Source of the DNA: Nocardia aurantiaca
GTDB lineage: Bacteria > Actinomycetota > Actinomycetes > Mycobacteriales > Mycobacteriaceae
Length of the DNA stretch: 64,000 bases
Reading direction: 5' to 3'
Assembly (NCBI RefSeq): GCF_009708175.1
Contig: NZ_WMBB01000004.1
Coordinates: 372,001-436,000, forward strand
This document shows positions 1-8,924 of this stretch, piece by piece. The stretch's first letter is position 1. Each line of letters begins with the position of its first letter. Made by a program: the position numbers and the translations under genes. Below the pieces are notes generated by a model. The model saw only the letters and a program-made list of their open reading frames with translations. It did not search any database and was not told the origin of the DNA.

Positions 1-1860
1 CAGGGCGAACAGGTCATGCCGGTACCGCCGCTGACCGTGCCCGACACCACCGCCGGAGAGGATGGCGACGCGCTCCAGCTGTTCATCGAGCGCGCCAGCG
101 CCGCCAATCCCGGCTTTCAGGCCACATCCGGCAACCGGGCGGTGCTGGCCGAGATCTGCCGCCGCCTCGAGGGCATGCCACTGGCGCTGGAGCTGGCCGC
201 GCTGCGACTGCGCATGTTCACGCCGGAACAGATCCTGGACCGCCTCGACGACACCATCGAACTGCTCAGCGCCGGGCCGCGCACCGCGCCGCAGCGGCAG
301 CAGACCATCGAGGGCGCGATCCGCTGGAGCTACGACCTGTGCACCGCGACGGAACAGGCACTGTGGGAACAACTTTCGGTGTTCGCCGGCGGTTTCGACA
401 TCGACGCCGCGGAGGCGGTGTGCGAACTCGGGCCGGCCTCACTGATGGAGCCGCTGACCGGACTGGTCGACAAGTCGGTGGTGATGCTGCGCTTCGACGG
501 GGATGTCGCCCGGTACTCGATGCTCGAACCCATCCGCCAGTTCGCCGCCGACCGGCTCGCCGAACGCGGTACGGCACAGCAGGTTCGGGCCCGGCACCGC
601 GAGCACTATCGGCAGCTGGCCATGCGCGGGCAGACCGCGTACTGGACCGCCGAGGACGTGGAATGGTTCCGGGAGTTGAGCCGCGAGCACGCGAATCTCC
701 GTGCCGCCCTGCGGTCCGGCCTCGAGGACGAACCCTTGCGCACCATGTCCACCGTGACCGTGCTGCGGCCGTTCTGGGAGCACAACCGCTTCCTGTCCGA
801 GGGCTACCGCTGGCTCACCGATTCGCTGGCCCGCAATCCGGAGCGCACCGCCGAGCGAGCCAAGGCGCTGTCCTCGGCCGCGTCGCTGGCGGCGCTGCTG
901 GGCGACCAGGAGTCCGCGGCGCGGCTGGTGACCGAGTGCATGGAATTGGCTGCCGCCCTGGGCGACACCGACATCATGGCCGAGGTGGCGCTGGATCGGT
1001 CGCTGTTGGCCTTCGCCTCCAGCGACCGGAAGCGCTCACTGGAGCTGGGCCGCAGCGCCATCGAACTGGCGGCCACGCACGGCCAGCACGCCATCGAAAT
1101 GGACTCGCACGCTTTCTCGTTCATGGCCGCCATGGCGCTGGAGGCCCCCGGGCGCACCGAACTGGCGGAACGGTTCCTGGAACTCACCAACGACAGCGGC
1201 TCGCACCTGCTCGGCGGGCTGGCGCTGTGGACGGTCGGCATCGACCACTGGCGGCGCGGGGAGCTCGAGGCCGCCGCCGAATTCCATGGCCGCGCCATCG
1301 AACAGCTGGCCCTGTTCGAGCGCTGTATCTGGCTGTCGTCGGCCTTCGAGGGCCTGGCCTGGACCGTCTCCGCGGGCGGCGACTACGAACGGGCCGCCCG
1401 CCTGCTGGGCGCGGCGGAATCCCTGCAGCGCAGCACGATTCGCCTGGCCCACACGATCACCGCCACCGTCGGCGAGAAGGAACGGCTCAAGGTGCGAGAT
1501 GCCCTGGGCGAGGAGGCTTTCCGCACCGCGTTCGGCGCGGGGGCGAGCCTGCCGCTGGAGGAGGCCATCGACTACGCCCTCGGTCGCGCCGCCGCCGAGC
1601 CGGAACCCGTCACCCCGACACCCGCCCGCGAGCGGTCCCCGCGCGCGGGGACCGCGACCCTCTCCGAGACCAATGTCCTGACCCGCCGTCAAAAGGACGT
1701 GGCCCGTCTCGTCGCCGCCGGGCACAGCAATAAACGCATTGCCGCGGACCTGGTGATCTCGGTCCGCACCGCCGAAACCCACGTCGAGCACATCCTCACC
1801 AAATTGGGCCTGACCTCCCGAACCCAGCTGGCAGCCTGGGCCCATGAACACAATCTGTAA
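1..1860 (+). CDS. LuxR-family ATPase/TPR transcriptional regulator, 3' part
   Basis: This is the C-terminal 619 residues of a large regulator; the frame is open through base 1, so the true start lies upstream and the ATG at 16 is internal. The visible part begins at the end of an NB-ARC/STAND-type ATPase core (the GMPLALELAA segment near residue 60 is typical of that family), continues through a helical TPR-like region rich in Ala and Leu, and ends with a LuxR-type DNA-binding domain over the last 60 residues (LTRRQKDVARLVAAG, then VRTAETHVEHIL). Such proteins usually sense a ligand through the helical repeats and activate nearby genes. The target is unknown. It is separated by 70 bp from the next gene on the same strand. 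Family assignment is firm; the function is not. Confidence 0.88.
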   Translation, partial: QGEQVMPVPPLTVPDTTAGEDGDALQLFIERASAANPGFQATSGNRAVLAEICRRLEGMPLALELAALRLRMFTPEQILDRLDDTIELLSAGPRTAPQRQQTIEGAIRWSYDLCTATEQALWEQLSVFAGGFDIDAAEAVCELGPASLMEPLTGLVDKSVVMLRFDGDVARYSMLEPIRQFAADRLAERGTAQQVRARHREHYRQLAMRGQTAYWTAEDVEWFRELSREHANLRAALRSGLEDEPLRTMSTVTVLRPFWEHNRFLSEGYRWLTDSLARNPERTAERAKALSSAASLAALLGDQESAARLVTECMELAAALGDTDIMAEVALDRSLLAFASSDRKRSLELGRSAIELAATHGQHAIEMDSHAFSFMAAMALEAPGRTELAERFLELTNDSGSHLLGGLALWTVGIDHWRRGELEAAAEFHGRAIEQLALFERCIWLSSAFEGLAWTVSAGGDYERAARLLGAAESLQRSTIRLAHTITATVGEKERLKVRDALGEEAFRTAFGAGASLPLEEAIDYALGRAAAEPEPVTPTPARERSPRAGTATLSETNVLTRRQKDVARLVAAGHSNKRIAADLVISVRTAETHVEHILTKLGLTSRTQLAAWAHEHNL

Positions 1861-1930
1861 ATCCGTCCGCCGCACCATGACTTCCACGCCGGATCGGTAA
1901 CCGCCACTCGCACAGAGGACTCGATACCGC

Positions 1931-2566
1931 ATGACGACAAGCGACGCCTACCGCCGGACCCGCGAGAGCCTGCACGCGGTCGCCGAACAGTTGCTGGCCG
2001 GACCGGAATACCGGCACAGCAAGACGATTCGGCTACGCGCCGCACCGGGTGGCTTCGCCACGGTGCGGGAACCGAATCTGGCCGTGCGCGAGGATCTGCT
2101 GCTGCTCGACGACGCGCCCGTGGGGAGACTGCACGGGGCGACCATCGCGGATCTGGCCGCCGCGGCGGGTCTCGAACCCGGAATGCCGGGCGGCGTCTAC
2201 GCCGACGTCACGGGTTTCGACCCGCACGCCGAACTCTGGATCGATGCCGCCCAGTCCCGAACCCTCACTCGCGCTTACGAACTCGGCGACGCCGCGCTGC
2301 GCGCCCTCGCACCCGACCGCACGCCCGTGCTCTGGCCCGAGCATTTCGATCTCGGCATCGATGTGGACGAGGTCAACTACGGCATCTCACCGGGGGACGG
2401 TCTCATCGCCGAGCCCTACGCCTATGTCGGCCCCTGGCAACCGCGCTCGGGCGACTTCTGGAACCAGTCGTTCGGCGCGGCCCGCACGCTCGCCGAACTC
2501 GGTGAGCCCGACGCGCTGCTGGCCTTCTTCACCGCGGGCAGGAACGCGGCCCGCGCCTCCGGCTGA
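1931..2566 (+). CDS. Conserved hypothetical protein, 211 aa
   Basis: An ATG-started frame with normal high-GC codon use, 70 bp after the LuxR-type regulator on the same strand. The protein is soluble, without signal peptide or membrane segment. It contains a WPEHFDLGIDVDEVNYG stretch and a tryptophan-rich motif near the C-terminus (GPWQPRSGDFWNQSFGAA) that look conserved, and resembles unnamed actinobacterial proteins. I cannot assign a reaction. It converges on the minus-strand genes that follow, with only about 30 bp between stops. Confidence 0.75.
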   Translation: MTTSDAYRRTRESLHAVAEQLLAGPEYRHSKTIRLRAAPGGFATVREPNLAVREDLLLLDDAPVGRLHGATIADLAAAAGLEPGMPGGVYADVTGFDPHAELWIDAAQSRTLTRAYELGDAALRALAPDRTPVLWPEHFDLGIDVDEVNYGISPGDGLIAEPYAYVGPWQPRSGDFWNQSFGAARTLAELGEPDALLAFFTAGRNAARASG

Positions 2567-2599
2567 CGGTACGTCGGCGACGGCGAGCTCCCCGTGACG

Positions 2600-2812
2600 T
2601 CAGTGCGCCAGGGCTCCGAGCAGCCACCTGCCGACACCGTCCGGATCGTGGTCGAAGTAATGGTCGTGAATGGCCGGGTCGGTGGCCGAACTCCGCGCCC
2701 AGCCCATCGGCGAGGATTCGAACTCGCCGTGCTCGATGCGGCCGTCGCCGCGAAGCCGAAGGTCCCGAAACGCCGAGTCAGTTTTGCGCCGGAGAAGATC
2801 ATCGACGTCCAT
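2600..2812 (-). CDS. Small hypothetical protein, about 70 aa
   Basis: The frame gives a 70-residue acidic protein (starts MDVDDLLRRKTDSAF, ends VGRWLLGALAH). A GGAGG lies just before the ATG at 2812, but with only about two bases of spacing. An in-frame GTG at 2863, 7 bases after the stop of the DinB-like gene, is the alternative and would add 17 residues. It follows that gene on the same strand, so it is probably cotranscribed. No family recognised; its reality rests on codon use and position. Confidence 0.5.
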   Translation of the reverse strand: MDVDDLLRRKTDSAFRDLRLRGDGRIEHGEFESSPMGWARSSATDPAIHDHYFDHDPDGVGRWLLGALAH

Positions 2813-2870
2813 TCCTCCGATTGCGGCCGAATACGCGACGGCACAGCCAGTTTCCCGGGGCACACCCGCG

Positions 2871-3395
2871 CTACTGGTAGCCCGTGGCCCCGTCGAGGCG
2901 TTCGCGGAGCAGGTCGGCGTGGCCGTCGTGGCGGCCGTACTCCTCGATCATGTGCAGATAGATCCAGCGCAGCGAGAGGTCGGCGCCGGTCCGGGGATGA
3001 GTGACGGTGTGGTCGAGGGGAAGATCGGCTATGGCCTTGTCGCACACGGCGATTTCCTCGAGGAACCGGGTGTAGTCGGCCTCGGCCTGTTCGGGAACCG
3101 TGTCGTCGAAGTCACCGTCGGGGTTGGTGTCGTCGCAGTAGGCGTAGCCGATCTGCTCCCCCGCGGCCCGCTTGCGGAACCAGCCGCGCTCGACCTCGGT
3201 CATGTGCCGGATCAGACCGAGCAGGGACATGGCGGACGGTTCGACACTGCGGGCCGCGAGCTGGGCGCCGGTGAGACCCTGGCACTTCCAGAGCAGGATC
3301 TCACGCCCGCGGGTGAGCAGGGAGTGGAGCACGGCGCGCTCGTCACCGACCAGCAGCTGGGACGAACGGGTGACTTCCGGGGCTGTCCACGTCAT
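2871..3395 (-). CDS. DinB/DUF664-family putative metal-dependent transferase
   Basis: The 174-residue protein has the four-helix DinB layout and the DUF664 pattern. Histidines likely to bind metal are H64 (LIRHMTEVERGWF) and H148, H156 and H159 in the C-terminal helix (YLHMIEEYGRHDGHADL). In actinobacteria this family is related to mycothiol-dependent enzymes, and most members have no measured activity. It starts at an ATG at 3395. It lies 84 bp after the end of the HsaD-like gene and may be transcribed with it. Family is clear, substrate unknown. Confidence 0.85.
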   Translation of the reverse strand: MTWTAPEVTRSSQLLVGDERAVLHSLLTRGREILLWKCQGLTGAQLAARSVEPSAMSLLGLIRHMTEVERGWFRKRAAGEQIGYAYCDDTNPDGDFDDTVPEQAEADYTRFLEEIAVCDKAIADLPLDHTVTHPRTGADLSLRWIYLHMIEEYGRHDGHADLLRERLDGATGYQ

Positions 3396-3479
3396 CCTCG
3401 GACTCTAGCGTCGGCCGAATACTTGGATAACGGGTTTCCGGGTGGGAAATCTCAGCCGTATATCGCGGGAAAGCGCTTG

Positions 3480-4334
3480 CTACAGACCGTTGTTCAGGAA
3501 GTCGATCACGGTTCGCTCGAAGGCGTCTCTGCGCTCCACCATGACCCAGTGACCGCAGCGGGCGAAAGTACGCAGGTCCGCGTTCGGCAGCTGCCGGGCG
3601 GCGAAGAGCGAGCCCTCCACCGGCGTGACCCGGTCATCGCGGCCCCACAGGATGAGCACCTCCTGCGTGATGCCCCTCAACCGCGCCCACAGCGGGACCG
3701 GTTCGGCGAGCTCGGGGTTGTAGAAAGTGGCATAGGCGTCGCGCAGGGCGGCCTGTGCCCTGGGATCGGCCGCGGCCCGCAGGCGCTCGGCCACCACTTC
3801 CTCGGTGAGTGTGGCCCGGTTGTAGACCATGGCGCGCAGGAAGCCCATGGCGTTCTCGTCGGTGGGGTTGGCGTTGAACTCCATGAGCCGCGTAATGCCC
3901 TCGGACGGTTCGGGTCCGAGCACGTTCACTCCGATGCCGCCGGGCGCCATGAGCACCACCCGGTCGACCCGGCCCGGATGCTCGAGCGCGAGCAGGGTCG
4001 CGACCGTGCCGCCCATGGAATTGCCGAGCACGTGCGCCTTCTCGATGCCCAGCTCGTCGAGCAGCCCGATCACCGCGTCGGCGGCGATGCGCAGGTAGTT
4101 GCGCTCGTACACCTCGGGGCGACCACTCTCACCGAAGCCCGGCTGATCCAGGATCAGGCAGCGGAAGTGCTGGGCCAGCACCGGCAGATTGTCACCGAAG
4201 TTGGCCCAGCCGGACACGCCCGCGCCGGAGCCGTGCAGCAGCACCAGCGCCGGGCCCTCGCCCGCCTCGTGATAGCGGAGCTCGTGGCCGGCGACCGTCA
4301 CCCGCCGGGTGGTGTTCTCCGCGGTCAGGGTCAT
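3480..4334 (-). CDS. HsaD-like alpha/beta hydrolase (meta-cleavage product hydrolase family)
   Basis: A 284-residue hydrolase of the MhpC/HsaD type, which cut C-C bonds in ring-fission products. The oxyanion motif HGSGAGVSGW is near residue 34, the nucleophile is S106 in GNSMGG, the acid is in WGRDDRVTP (about D234), and the base is H262 in CGHWVMVE. Its ATG overlaps the stop of the HsaA-like gene by one base (TGATG), so the two are translationally coupled. In Mycobacterium and Rhodococcus, HsaA and HsaD act at two steps of steroid A/B-ring breakdown. The oxygenase HsaC and the flavin reductase HsaB are not next to it, so the substrate may differ. Confidence 0.82.
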   Translation of the reverse strand: MTLTAENTTRRVTVAGHELRYHEAGEGPALVLLHGSGAGVSGWANFGDNLPVLAQHFRCLILDQPGFGESGRPEVYERNYLRIAADAVIGLLDELGIEKAHVLGNSMGGTVATLLALEHPGRVDRVVLMAPGGIGVNVLGPEPSEGITRLMEFNANPTDENAMGFLRAMVYNRATLTEEVVAERLRAAADPRAQAALRDAYATFYNPELAEPVPLWARLRGITQEVLILWGRDDRVTPVEGSLFAARQLPNADLRTFARCGHWVMVERRDAFERTVIDFLNNGL

Positions 4335-5494
4335 CAGAGCATCCGATCCGTGACCTCGAGGCCCATGGCGCCCTTGCCGAACATGGCCAGCGCGCGCTCG
4401 ATGTCATTGATGGCGTGCACGCTGCCGGCGTGCGCGTCGCGCCAGTTGCGCTCGATCACATTGGGTTTGCGGATGGAGTGGCCGCCGGAGTTCTCGAACA
4501 ACAGGTCGATGGCCTCCAAGGCGCGCTCGGTGCCGCGCACCTGATCGCGGCGAGCACGCAGGCGGGACTCGAACGGAATCTCCTCGCCCGCCTCGGCGTA
4601 ACGCAGCTGCTCGTTCATGTTGCGCTCCATCTGGAGGATGGCGGCGTCGATTTCCGAAGCGGCACGGGCGATCCGGACGTGGGCGAAGGGATCCTCGGAC
4701 ACCTTCTGGCCGCCGTACGACAGCCGCACGCGCTCGCGCTGGCGCTCGATGTGCGCCTCGTACGCGCCCTGGGCCGCACCGATGATGGGGGCGGTGATGG
4801 TGTTGGAGAAGACGCTGCCGAACGAGACCTTGTACAGCGCAGCGGTGTTCACCGCCTGGCCCGGGCCCACCAGGTTGGCCTGGTCGGCGGCCGAGTAGGT
4901 GCGGTAGGCGGGCACGAACGCCTTCTCGATGACGATGTCATTGGAGCCGGTTCCGGACAGGCCGGACACGTTCCACACGTCCTCGATGCGGTAGTCGGTG
5001 CGCGGCACCAGGACGGTGTAGTAATCCATGCCCTTCTCGGATGGGACCAGCGCTCCCAGGAACACCCACCGGGCGTGGTCGCAGCCCGAGGAGAACGACC
5101 AGCGGCCGGTGATCTCGTAGCCACCCTCGACCGGTGTCAGCTTGCCGGTCGGCGCGTAGGAGGAGGAGACCAGGGTGTCCGGGTTCTCGGCCCACACGTC
5201 TCGCTGCGCGCGGTCGTCGAACAGCGCCAGCTGCCACGGGTGGGCGCCCAGCACCGAGCTCACCCACGCGGTGGACGGGCACTTGGTGGCGATGGCCCGG
5301 ATGACCTCGTAGAACTCGACCGGAGAGGCCTCCGCGCCGCCGAAACGGGCCGGCTGCAGCATCCTGAAGACACCGGCCTCGGTGAGCTCGGCAATGCTGG
5401 CCTCTGGCACCCGGCGCTGTTCTTCGGCCTGAACCGCGCGGTCAGTGATGGCGGGCAGCAGATCCCGAACCCGATCGAGCACCTTGTTAGTCAT
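4334..5494 (-). CDS. HsaA-like flavin-dependent monooxygenase (acyl-CoA dehydrogenase fold)
   Basis: A 386-residue protein closely resembling HsaA, the oxygenase component that hydroxylates 3-HSA in cholesterol degradation. Shared segments, as I remember HsaA, are WVSSVLGAHPWQLALFDD, SSSYAPTGK, SSGCDHARW, VSGLSGTGSND, IPFESRLRARRDQVR and NWRDAHAGSVHA. The length matches the family (about 390). The ATG at 5494 has GAGGAGG about 8 bases upstream; the frame stays open further upstream but only as an accident of the antisense of the neighbour. It is coupled to the HsaD-like gene. An inverted repeat 85 bp upstream may be its operator. No flavin reductase is encoded next to it, so one must be supplied elsewhere. 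Confidence 0.85.
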   Translation of the reverse strand: MTNKVLDRVRDLLPAITDRAVQAEEQRRVPEASIAELTEAGVFRMLQPARFGGAEASPVEFYEVIRAIATKCPSTAWVSSVLGAHPWQLALFDDRAQRDVWAENPDTLVSSSYAPTGKLTPVEGGYEITGRWSFSSGCDHARWVFLGALVPSEKGMDYYTVLVPRTDYRIEDVWNVSGLSGTGSNDIVIEKAFVPAYRTYSAADQANLVGPGQAVNTAALYKVSFGSVFSNTITAPIIGAAQGAYEAHIERQRERVRLSYGGQKVSEDPFAHVRIARAASEIDAAILQMERNMNEQLRYAEAGEEIPFESRLRARRDQVRGTERALEAIDLLFENSGGHSIRKPNVIERNWRDAHAGSVHAINDIERALAMFGKGAMGLEVTDRML

Positions 5495-5578
5495 GCGGGC
5501 GTTCCTCCTCGTGCCAGAATTTCCTGCCCTCGAAGCTATGGCCAGCGCGGTGTTTCGAACCGAAATAGTCCCGATGAT

Positions 5579-5594
5579 CGGAACCACTGTTCCG
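5579..5594. promoter_or_regulatory. Inverted repeat upstream of the HsaA-like gene
   Basis: Perfect arms CGGAAC and GTTCCG around CACT, 85 bp upstream of the HsaA-like start. Spacing and symmetry fit a dimeric repressor site. It resembles, but does not match, the KstR consensus (TnnAACnnGTTnnA), because the AAC/GTT spacing is 4 instead of 2. Confidence 0.4.
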
Positions 5595-5611
5595 GCCGGA
5601 GGCCGGACTGC

Positions 5612-5639
5612 CCGGGCCCCTGCCGTGGCAGGGGCCCGG
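5612..5639 (-). terminator. Hairpin terminator after the membrane hydrolase gene
   Basis: Perfect 13-bp arms (CCGGGCCCCTGCC and its complement) around GT, 20 bp beyond the stop of the minus-strand membrane hydrolase. There is no T-run, as is common for actinobacterial terminators. Confidence 0.55.
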
Positions 5640-5658
5640 CAAACGCTCGGGGAAGCGC

Positions 5659-7683
5659 CTATTTGTGGGCGTACTCCCAGGTGATGTCCTCGTCGAGGGC
5701 CTTGCGGATTGCGCGGTCGAGGTCGGGGTTCCAGTCCTGCGGCTGGGCGACGGCGACCCAGCCGTCCAGCACCAGATCGCCGTAGCGATGGCCGTGGCCG
5801 GACGGAACGCCCTGGGCATTGGCCAGGTCCGCGCTGATCTGCCAGAAGGTGACGATCGGCCACCAGCGAATGGACTTGGAGACGTCCGCACCGCGCGGCT
5901 CCCTGAGCCAATCCGGTTGGGCGAACAGCAGATCCGGCGACCACCAGACGATCGGATCGGAGGCGTGCTGCAGGTAGACGATGCGCGGGTTGAACCACGG
6001 GCGGGCCGGTCGGCCCAGATCCGGTGCGGTGGCGGCGAATCGGACGATCAGACCGTCGGCGTAGATGGGCAGGATCTCCGGCGTCCCGGGATCGCGGCGC
6101 TGCTCGAGCTGACTCCAGATGCGGTTCGAGTTGGGCGGGCCGACCCACAGCACGCCGTCGACGAGGGTCCGGATGTCGTCGAGCCCGGTGAAGGCGCCCT
6201 CGGAGCCCTGCGACCCGAGACTCTCCCCGTAGACCAGCAGTTTCGGCCGCTGACCCGGCGGCAGCTGCGCCCAGCGTTCGTGGACCGCGTGGATCACCAG
6301 CTTCCCGGAGTCGGTGGCCTTCTGGCGGTCGGACAGGAACGAGATGACGCTGGGCAGGTAGGAGTACTGCGTGGCGGCGATGGCGCTGTCGCCGCCGTAC
6401 ATGTACTCGATGGACGAGGCGGTCGTGGAGTCCACCCAGCCGGTGCCGGTGGTGGTGACCACGACCAGGACCTTGCGTTCGAAGGCATGGGTGCGATCCA
6501 GTTCCCTCACCACGAGATCGGCGATGTCCTCCGGGGTCGGCGCCGAGTCCAGACCCGCGTAGACCCGAATCGGTTCGCGCGCAGGTCTTCCCGTCACCTG
6601 CGCGATGCGGTCGGCGGTCGGCGCGCTGGAGACGAACCAGCGGCCCTCGGAGCCCAGGGTGTCCCACGCGGCGAGAGACTGTGGGCTGCCGGACCTTTCG
6701 GGCAGTCGCGGCTGAATCGCGCTCGGAGAGGTCTGCCCGTTACGGAGGCTGAAAGCGGAATTCGCCACGGAGAAGAAGGCTTTCGCCAGCACGCCCTGGA
6801 ACAGCAGCACTGCCACCACCGCCACGACGATCACCGCGCCCGGATAGGCGAGGTTCCGCGGAATCCGCCAGTCGATGTTCAGCAGGCGCACCAGCAGCCG
6901 GATCAGCCAGCGAACCAGGCGATACGCGATGATCACCAGCACCAGGGTGGCCGCCGCCACCAGTTCGGCGCGCAGGTAGCTCGAGGTGGTCGTGGGCGTC
7001 ATCCCCATGAGCACTTGGAGATCGCGCTGCCAGCGCGCCGACCGCGCCAGAATCAGCGCCGCGCCCACGAGGGTCCCGACCACGATCACAGCCTTGCTGA
7101 CCGCCCGCGTCGTCTCGCCCGGATGCCACATTTTGGCCAGGCCCTCGGCCGATTCCGGCAGCCGCGGGCGAACCCACTTCTTGAAGGCCCACTCCAGCAC
7201 GCAGCCCACGCCGTATCCGATGGCGGCGCTGATCCCGCAGACCAGTCCCTCGAACAACCAGGTGCGCGGCAGCAGTGACGGCGAGACCGCCCACAGGAAG
7301 AAGATCCAGGCCACCACCAGTCCCGGATAGCTCGGATTGACGGCCCGTTCCGCACGGTCCGCGACGGCCCATACGCGCGACATCAGCGGCGTTTCCGGTT
7401 CGGCGCCCGCGCCCTGTCCAGCCGCCTCGTCACCGTCGACTCCCTGGCTCGGCTCGCATGTCCGGCTGGGTTCGACTGTGTGGCTGGGTTCGACTGCCCG
7501 GCCGGGCTTTTCGGCCGCCTTGCTCGACTCGGCCGCCTTGCTGGGCTCGGCCGCCTGACTGGACTCGGCCGCCTGGCTGCGCTCGGCCGCGTTGCTGGAC
7601 TCCGCTCCCTGGCTGGACTCGGTTACCTCGGCGCGCCCGGCCGCCTCATCGCGCTCGTCGCCGCGCTGATCTTCCGCCCTCAT
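5659..7683 (-). CDS. Membrane-anchored alpha/beta-hydrolase (Abhydrolase_9 family)
   Basis: The 674-residue product has three parts. Residues 1-85 are a charged low-complexity tail of Ser/Ala/Glu hexapeptides. Residues 110-320 carry several membrane segments (for example the VVAWIFFLWAVSPSLLP and VIVVAVVAVLLFQGVLA stretches). The C-terminal half is a hydrolase domain with the nucleophile motif GESLGSQGSEGAF and later WWSPDLL and GHGHRYGD. This matches the actinobacterial Abhydrolase_9 and Abhydrolase_9_N pair; function is unknown, possibly lipid or envelope linked. I chose the ATG at 7683. A GTG at 7728 is also possible; neither has a good ribosome site. Confidence 0.8.
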   Translation of the reverse strand: MRAEDQRGDERDEAAGRAEVTESSQGAESSNAAERSQAAESSQAAEPSKAAESSKAAEKPGRAVEPSHTVEPSRTCEPSQGVDGDEAAGQGAGAEPETPLMSRVWAVADRAERAVNPSYPGLVVAWIFFLWAVSPSLLPRTWLFEGLVCGISAAIGYGVGCVLEWAFKKWVRPRLPESAEGLAKMWHPGETTRAVSKAVIVVGTLVGAALILARSARWQRDLQVLMGMTPTTTSSYLRAELVAAATLVLVIIAYRLVRWLIRLLVRLLNIDWRIPRNLAYPGAVIVVAVVAVLLFQGVLAKAFFSVANSAFSLRNGQTSPSAIQPRLPERSGSPQSLAAWDTLGSEGRWFVSSAPTADRIAQVTGRPAREPIRVYAGLDSAPTPEDIADLVVRELDRTHAFERKVLVVVTTTGTGWVDSTTASSIEYMYGGDSAIAATQYSYLPSVISFLSDRQKATDSGKLVIHAVHERWAQLPPGQRPKLLVYGESLGSQGSEGAFTGLDDIRTLVDGVLWVGPPNSNRIWSQLEQRRDPGTPEILPIYADGLIVRFAATAPDLGRPARPWFNPRIVYLQHASDPIVWWSPDLLFAQPDWLREPRGADVSKSIRWWPIVTFWQISADLANAQGVPSGHGHRYGDLVLDGWVAVAQPQDWNPDLDRAIRKALDEDITWEYAHK
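7443..7620 (-). repeat. Tandem 18-bp (hexapeptide) repeat in the membrane hydrolase N-terminus
   Basis: About ten degenerate copies of an 18-bp unit encode hexapeptides such as SSQAAE, PSKAAE, SSKAAE and PSHTVE. The unit decays toward the C-terminal side. This makes a flexible, probably cytoplasmic, tail before the first membrane segment. Confidence 0.75.
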
Positions 7684-7961
7684 GCCCCGAGTCTGGTCGC
7701 CCGACTGCGGCCGAACGGCAAACGACACGCGCGGGGTGCGGGCGCCGACACCGCCCGGACAACGGGGGCTCAGTCCGTTGCCCGGGGGTGTCGACTCTCC
7801 GAGATCGCCTCACCGGGTAATTGAGGCAGTCGCGAACCTCGGTCGGTTCGCCTGTGGGCGTCGCAATCCCCACGATGACCGCCCACGCGGAAAACATTAA
7901 GACGCAGGGGAAGCGGTGTGAAACAGCTATTTCCCAGCGATTGACAAGCCCGGGTTGTCAA

Positions 7962-8912
7962 TCACAGGTGCAGCGGCAGGGTGCAGTCGTCGAGGTCGGG
8001 TTGTTCCAGGCCCGCGACCAATTCGGGGTTGGCGTCGCGAACACGGCGCGCGATATCCACGAACGACCTGACCAGCGGCGTCTCGTGATCGACGCGCCAG
8101 CCGACCGTCACCTCGTTGTGCGGGGCGTCGGCGACCGGCAGCAAGCGGACCCGAGGAAAGGGCATCCACCGCGCCGACGCCACCGTCAGCACGACGCCGA
8201 CACCCACCGCGACCTTGTGCAGCTCCTCGAGCAGCGAACTCGAGCGGGACACCACCGGGGCGGGTCGCCCGTCGCGGTGATCGTGCAACTCCCAGAAGGC
8301 ATTCCATACCGGATCGGTGGTGGCCGCGCCGAGCAGCGGCTCGTCCAGCAGATCCCGCACCCGCACCTCGGGCAGTTCCGCCAGCCGGTGCGCGCTGGGC
8401 ACGAGTGCCACCAGCGGCTCGGCGAACAGGGGCTCGAAGCGGATTCCATCCGCGCGGAACGGGAGTCGCACGAAGGCCACGTCGACGGTCCCGTTCTCCA
8501 GTCCGGCGGCGGGCTCCTCGTAGGTGAACTGCCGCATGTCGACCGTCACCCCGGGATGTTGCGCGCGGAAGGCGGCGAGGATCGGTTCGGTGAGCGTGAG
8601 CGCCGCGCCCTCCAGATACCCGAGCACCAGCCGATCCGATTCCCGCCGCTGTGCCACCCGCGCCTGCTCGACCGCCGCTTCCAGTGTGGTCAAGGCGCTT
8701 CGGACACCCTCCAGCAGGGCCGCCCCCGCCGCGGTGAGCTCGACACTGCGGGTGGTCCGCGTGAACAGCACCAGATCCAGGGCCTTCTCCAACTGCCGGA
8801 TCTGCGCGCTCAAACCCTGCTGCGCCACATGCAACCGCTGCGCGGCGCGGGTGAAGCTGAGCTCCTCCGCCACCGCCACGAAATACCGCAGCTGCCGCGT
8901 GTGAATTTCCAT
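7962..8912 (-). CDS. LysR-family transcriptional regulator
   Basis: A 316-residue LysR protein. The winged helix-turn-helix covers residues 1-65 (QLRYFVAVAEELSFTRAAQRL, with the recognition helix around QQGLSAQIRQLEKAL), followed by a periplasmic-binding-like effector domain that starts near RLVLGYLEGAAL. Length is normal. It lies after the FAD dehydrogenase on the same strand, with a 186-bp gap holding its own promoter. A perfect match to the KstR consensus lies 13 bp before its ATG, so it may itself be under steroid control. Its target is not evident. Confidence 0.9.
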   Translation of the reverse strand: MEIHTRQLRYFVAVAEELSFTRAAQRLHVAQQGLSAQIRQLEKALDLVLFTRTTRSVELTAAGAALLEGVRSALTTLEAAVEQARVAQRRESDRLVLGYLEGAALTLTEPILAAFRAQHPGVTVDMRQFTYEEPAAGLENGTVDVAFVRLPFRADGIRFEPLFAEPLVALVPSAHRLAELPEVRVRDLLDEPLLGAATTDPVWNAFWELHDHRDGRPAPVVSRSSSLLEELHKVAVGVGVVLTVASARWMPFPRVRLLPVADAPHNEVTVGWRVDHETPLVRSFVDIARRVRDANPELVAGLEQPDLDDCTLPLHL

Positions 8913-8924
8913 AGCGAGCGAGTC

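Noticed and set aside
5495..6667. Upstream extension of the HsaA-like frame to 777 residues
   Set aside because: The extension is Arg/Gly/Pro shadow sequence over the membrane hydrolase gene; the ATG at 5494 has a good ribosome site and matches the HsaA length.
7480..7824. Plus-strand frame of Leu/Gly/Arg repeats (GRLAGLGRL type)
   Set aside because: It is the complement of the hexapeptide-repeat coding region and has no independent support.
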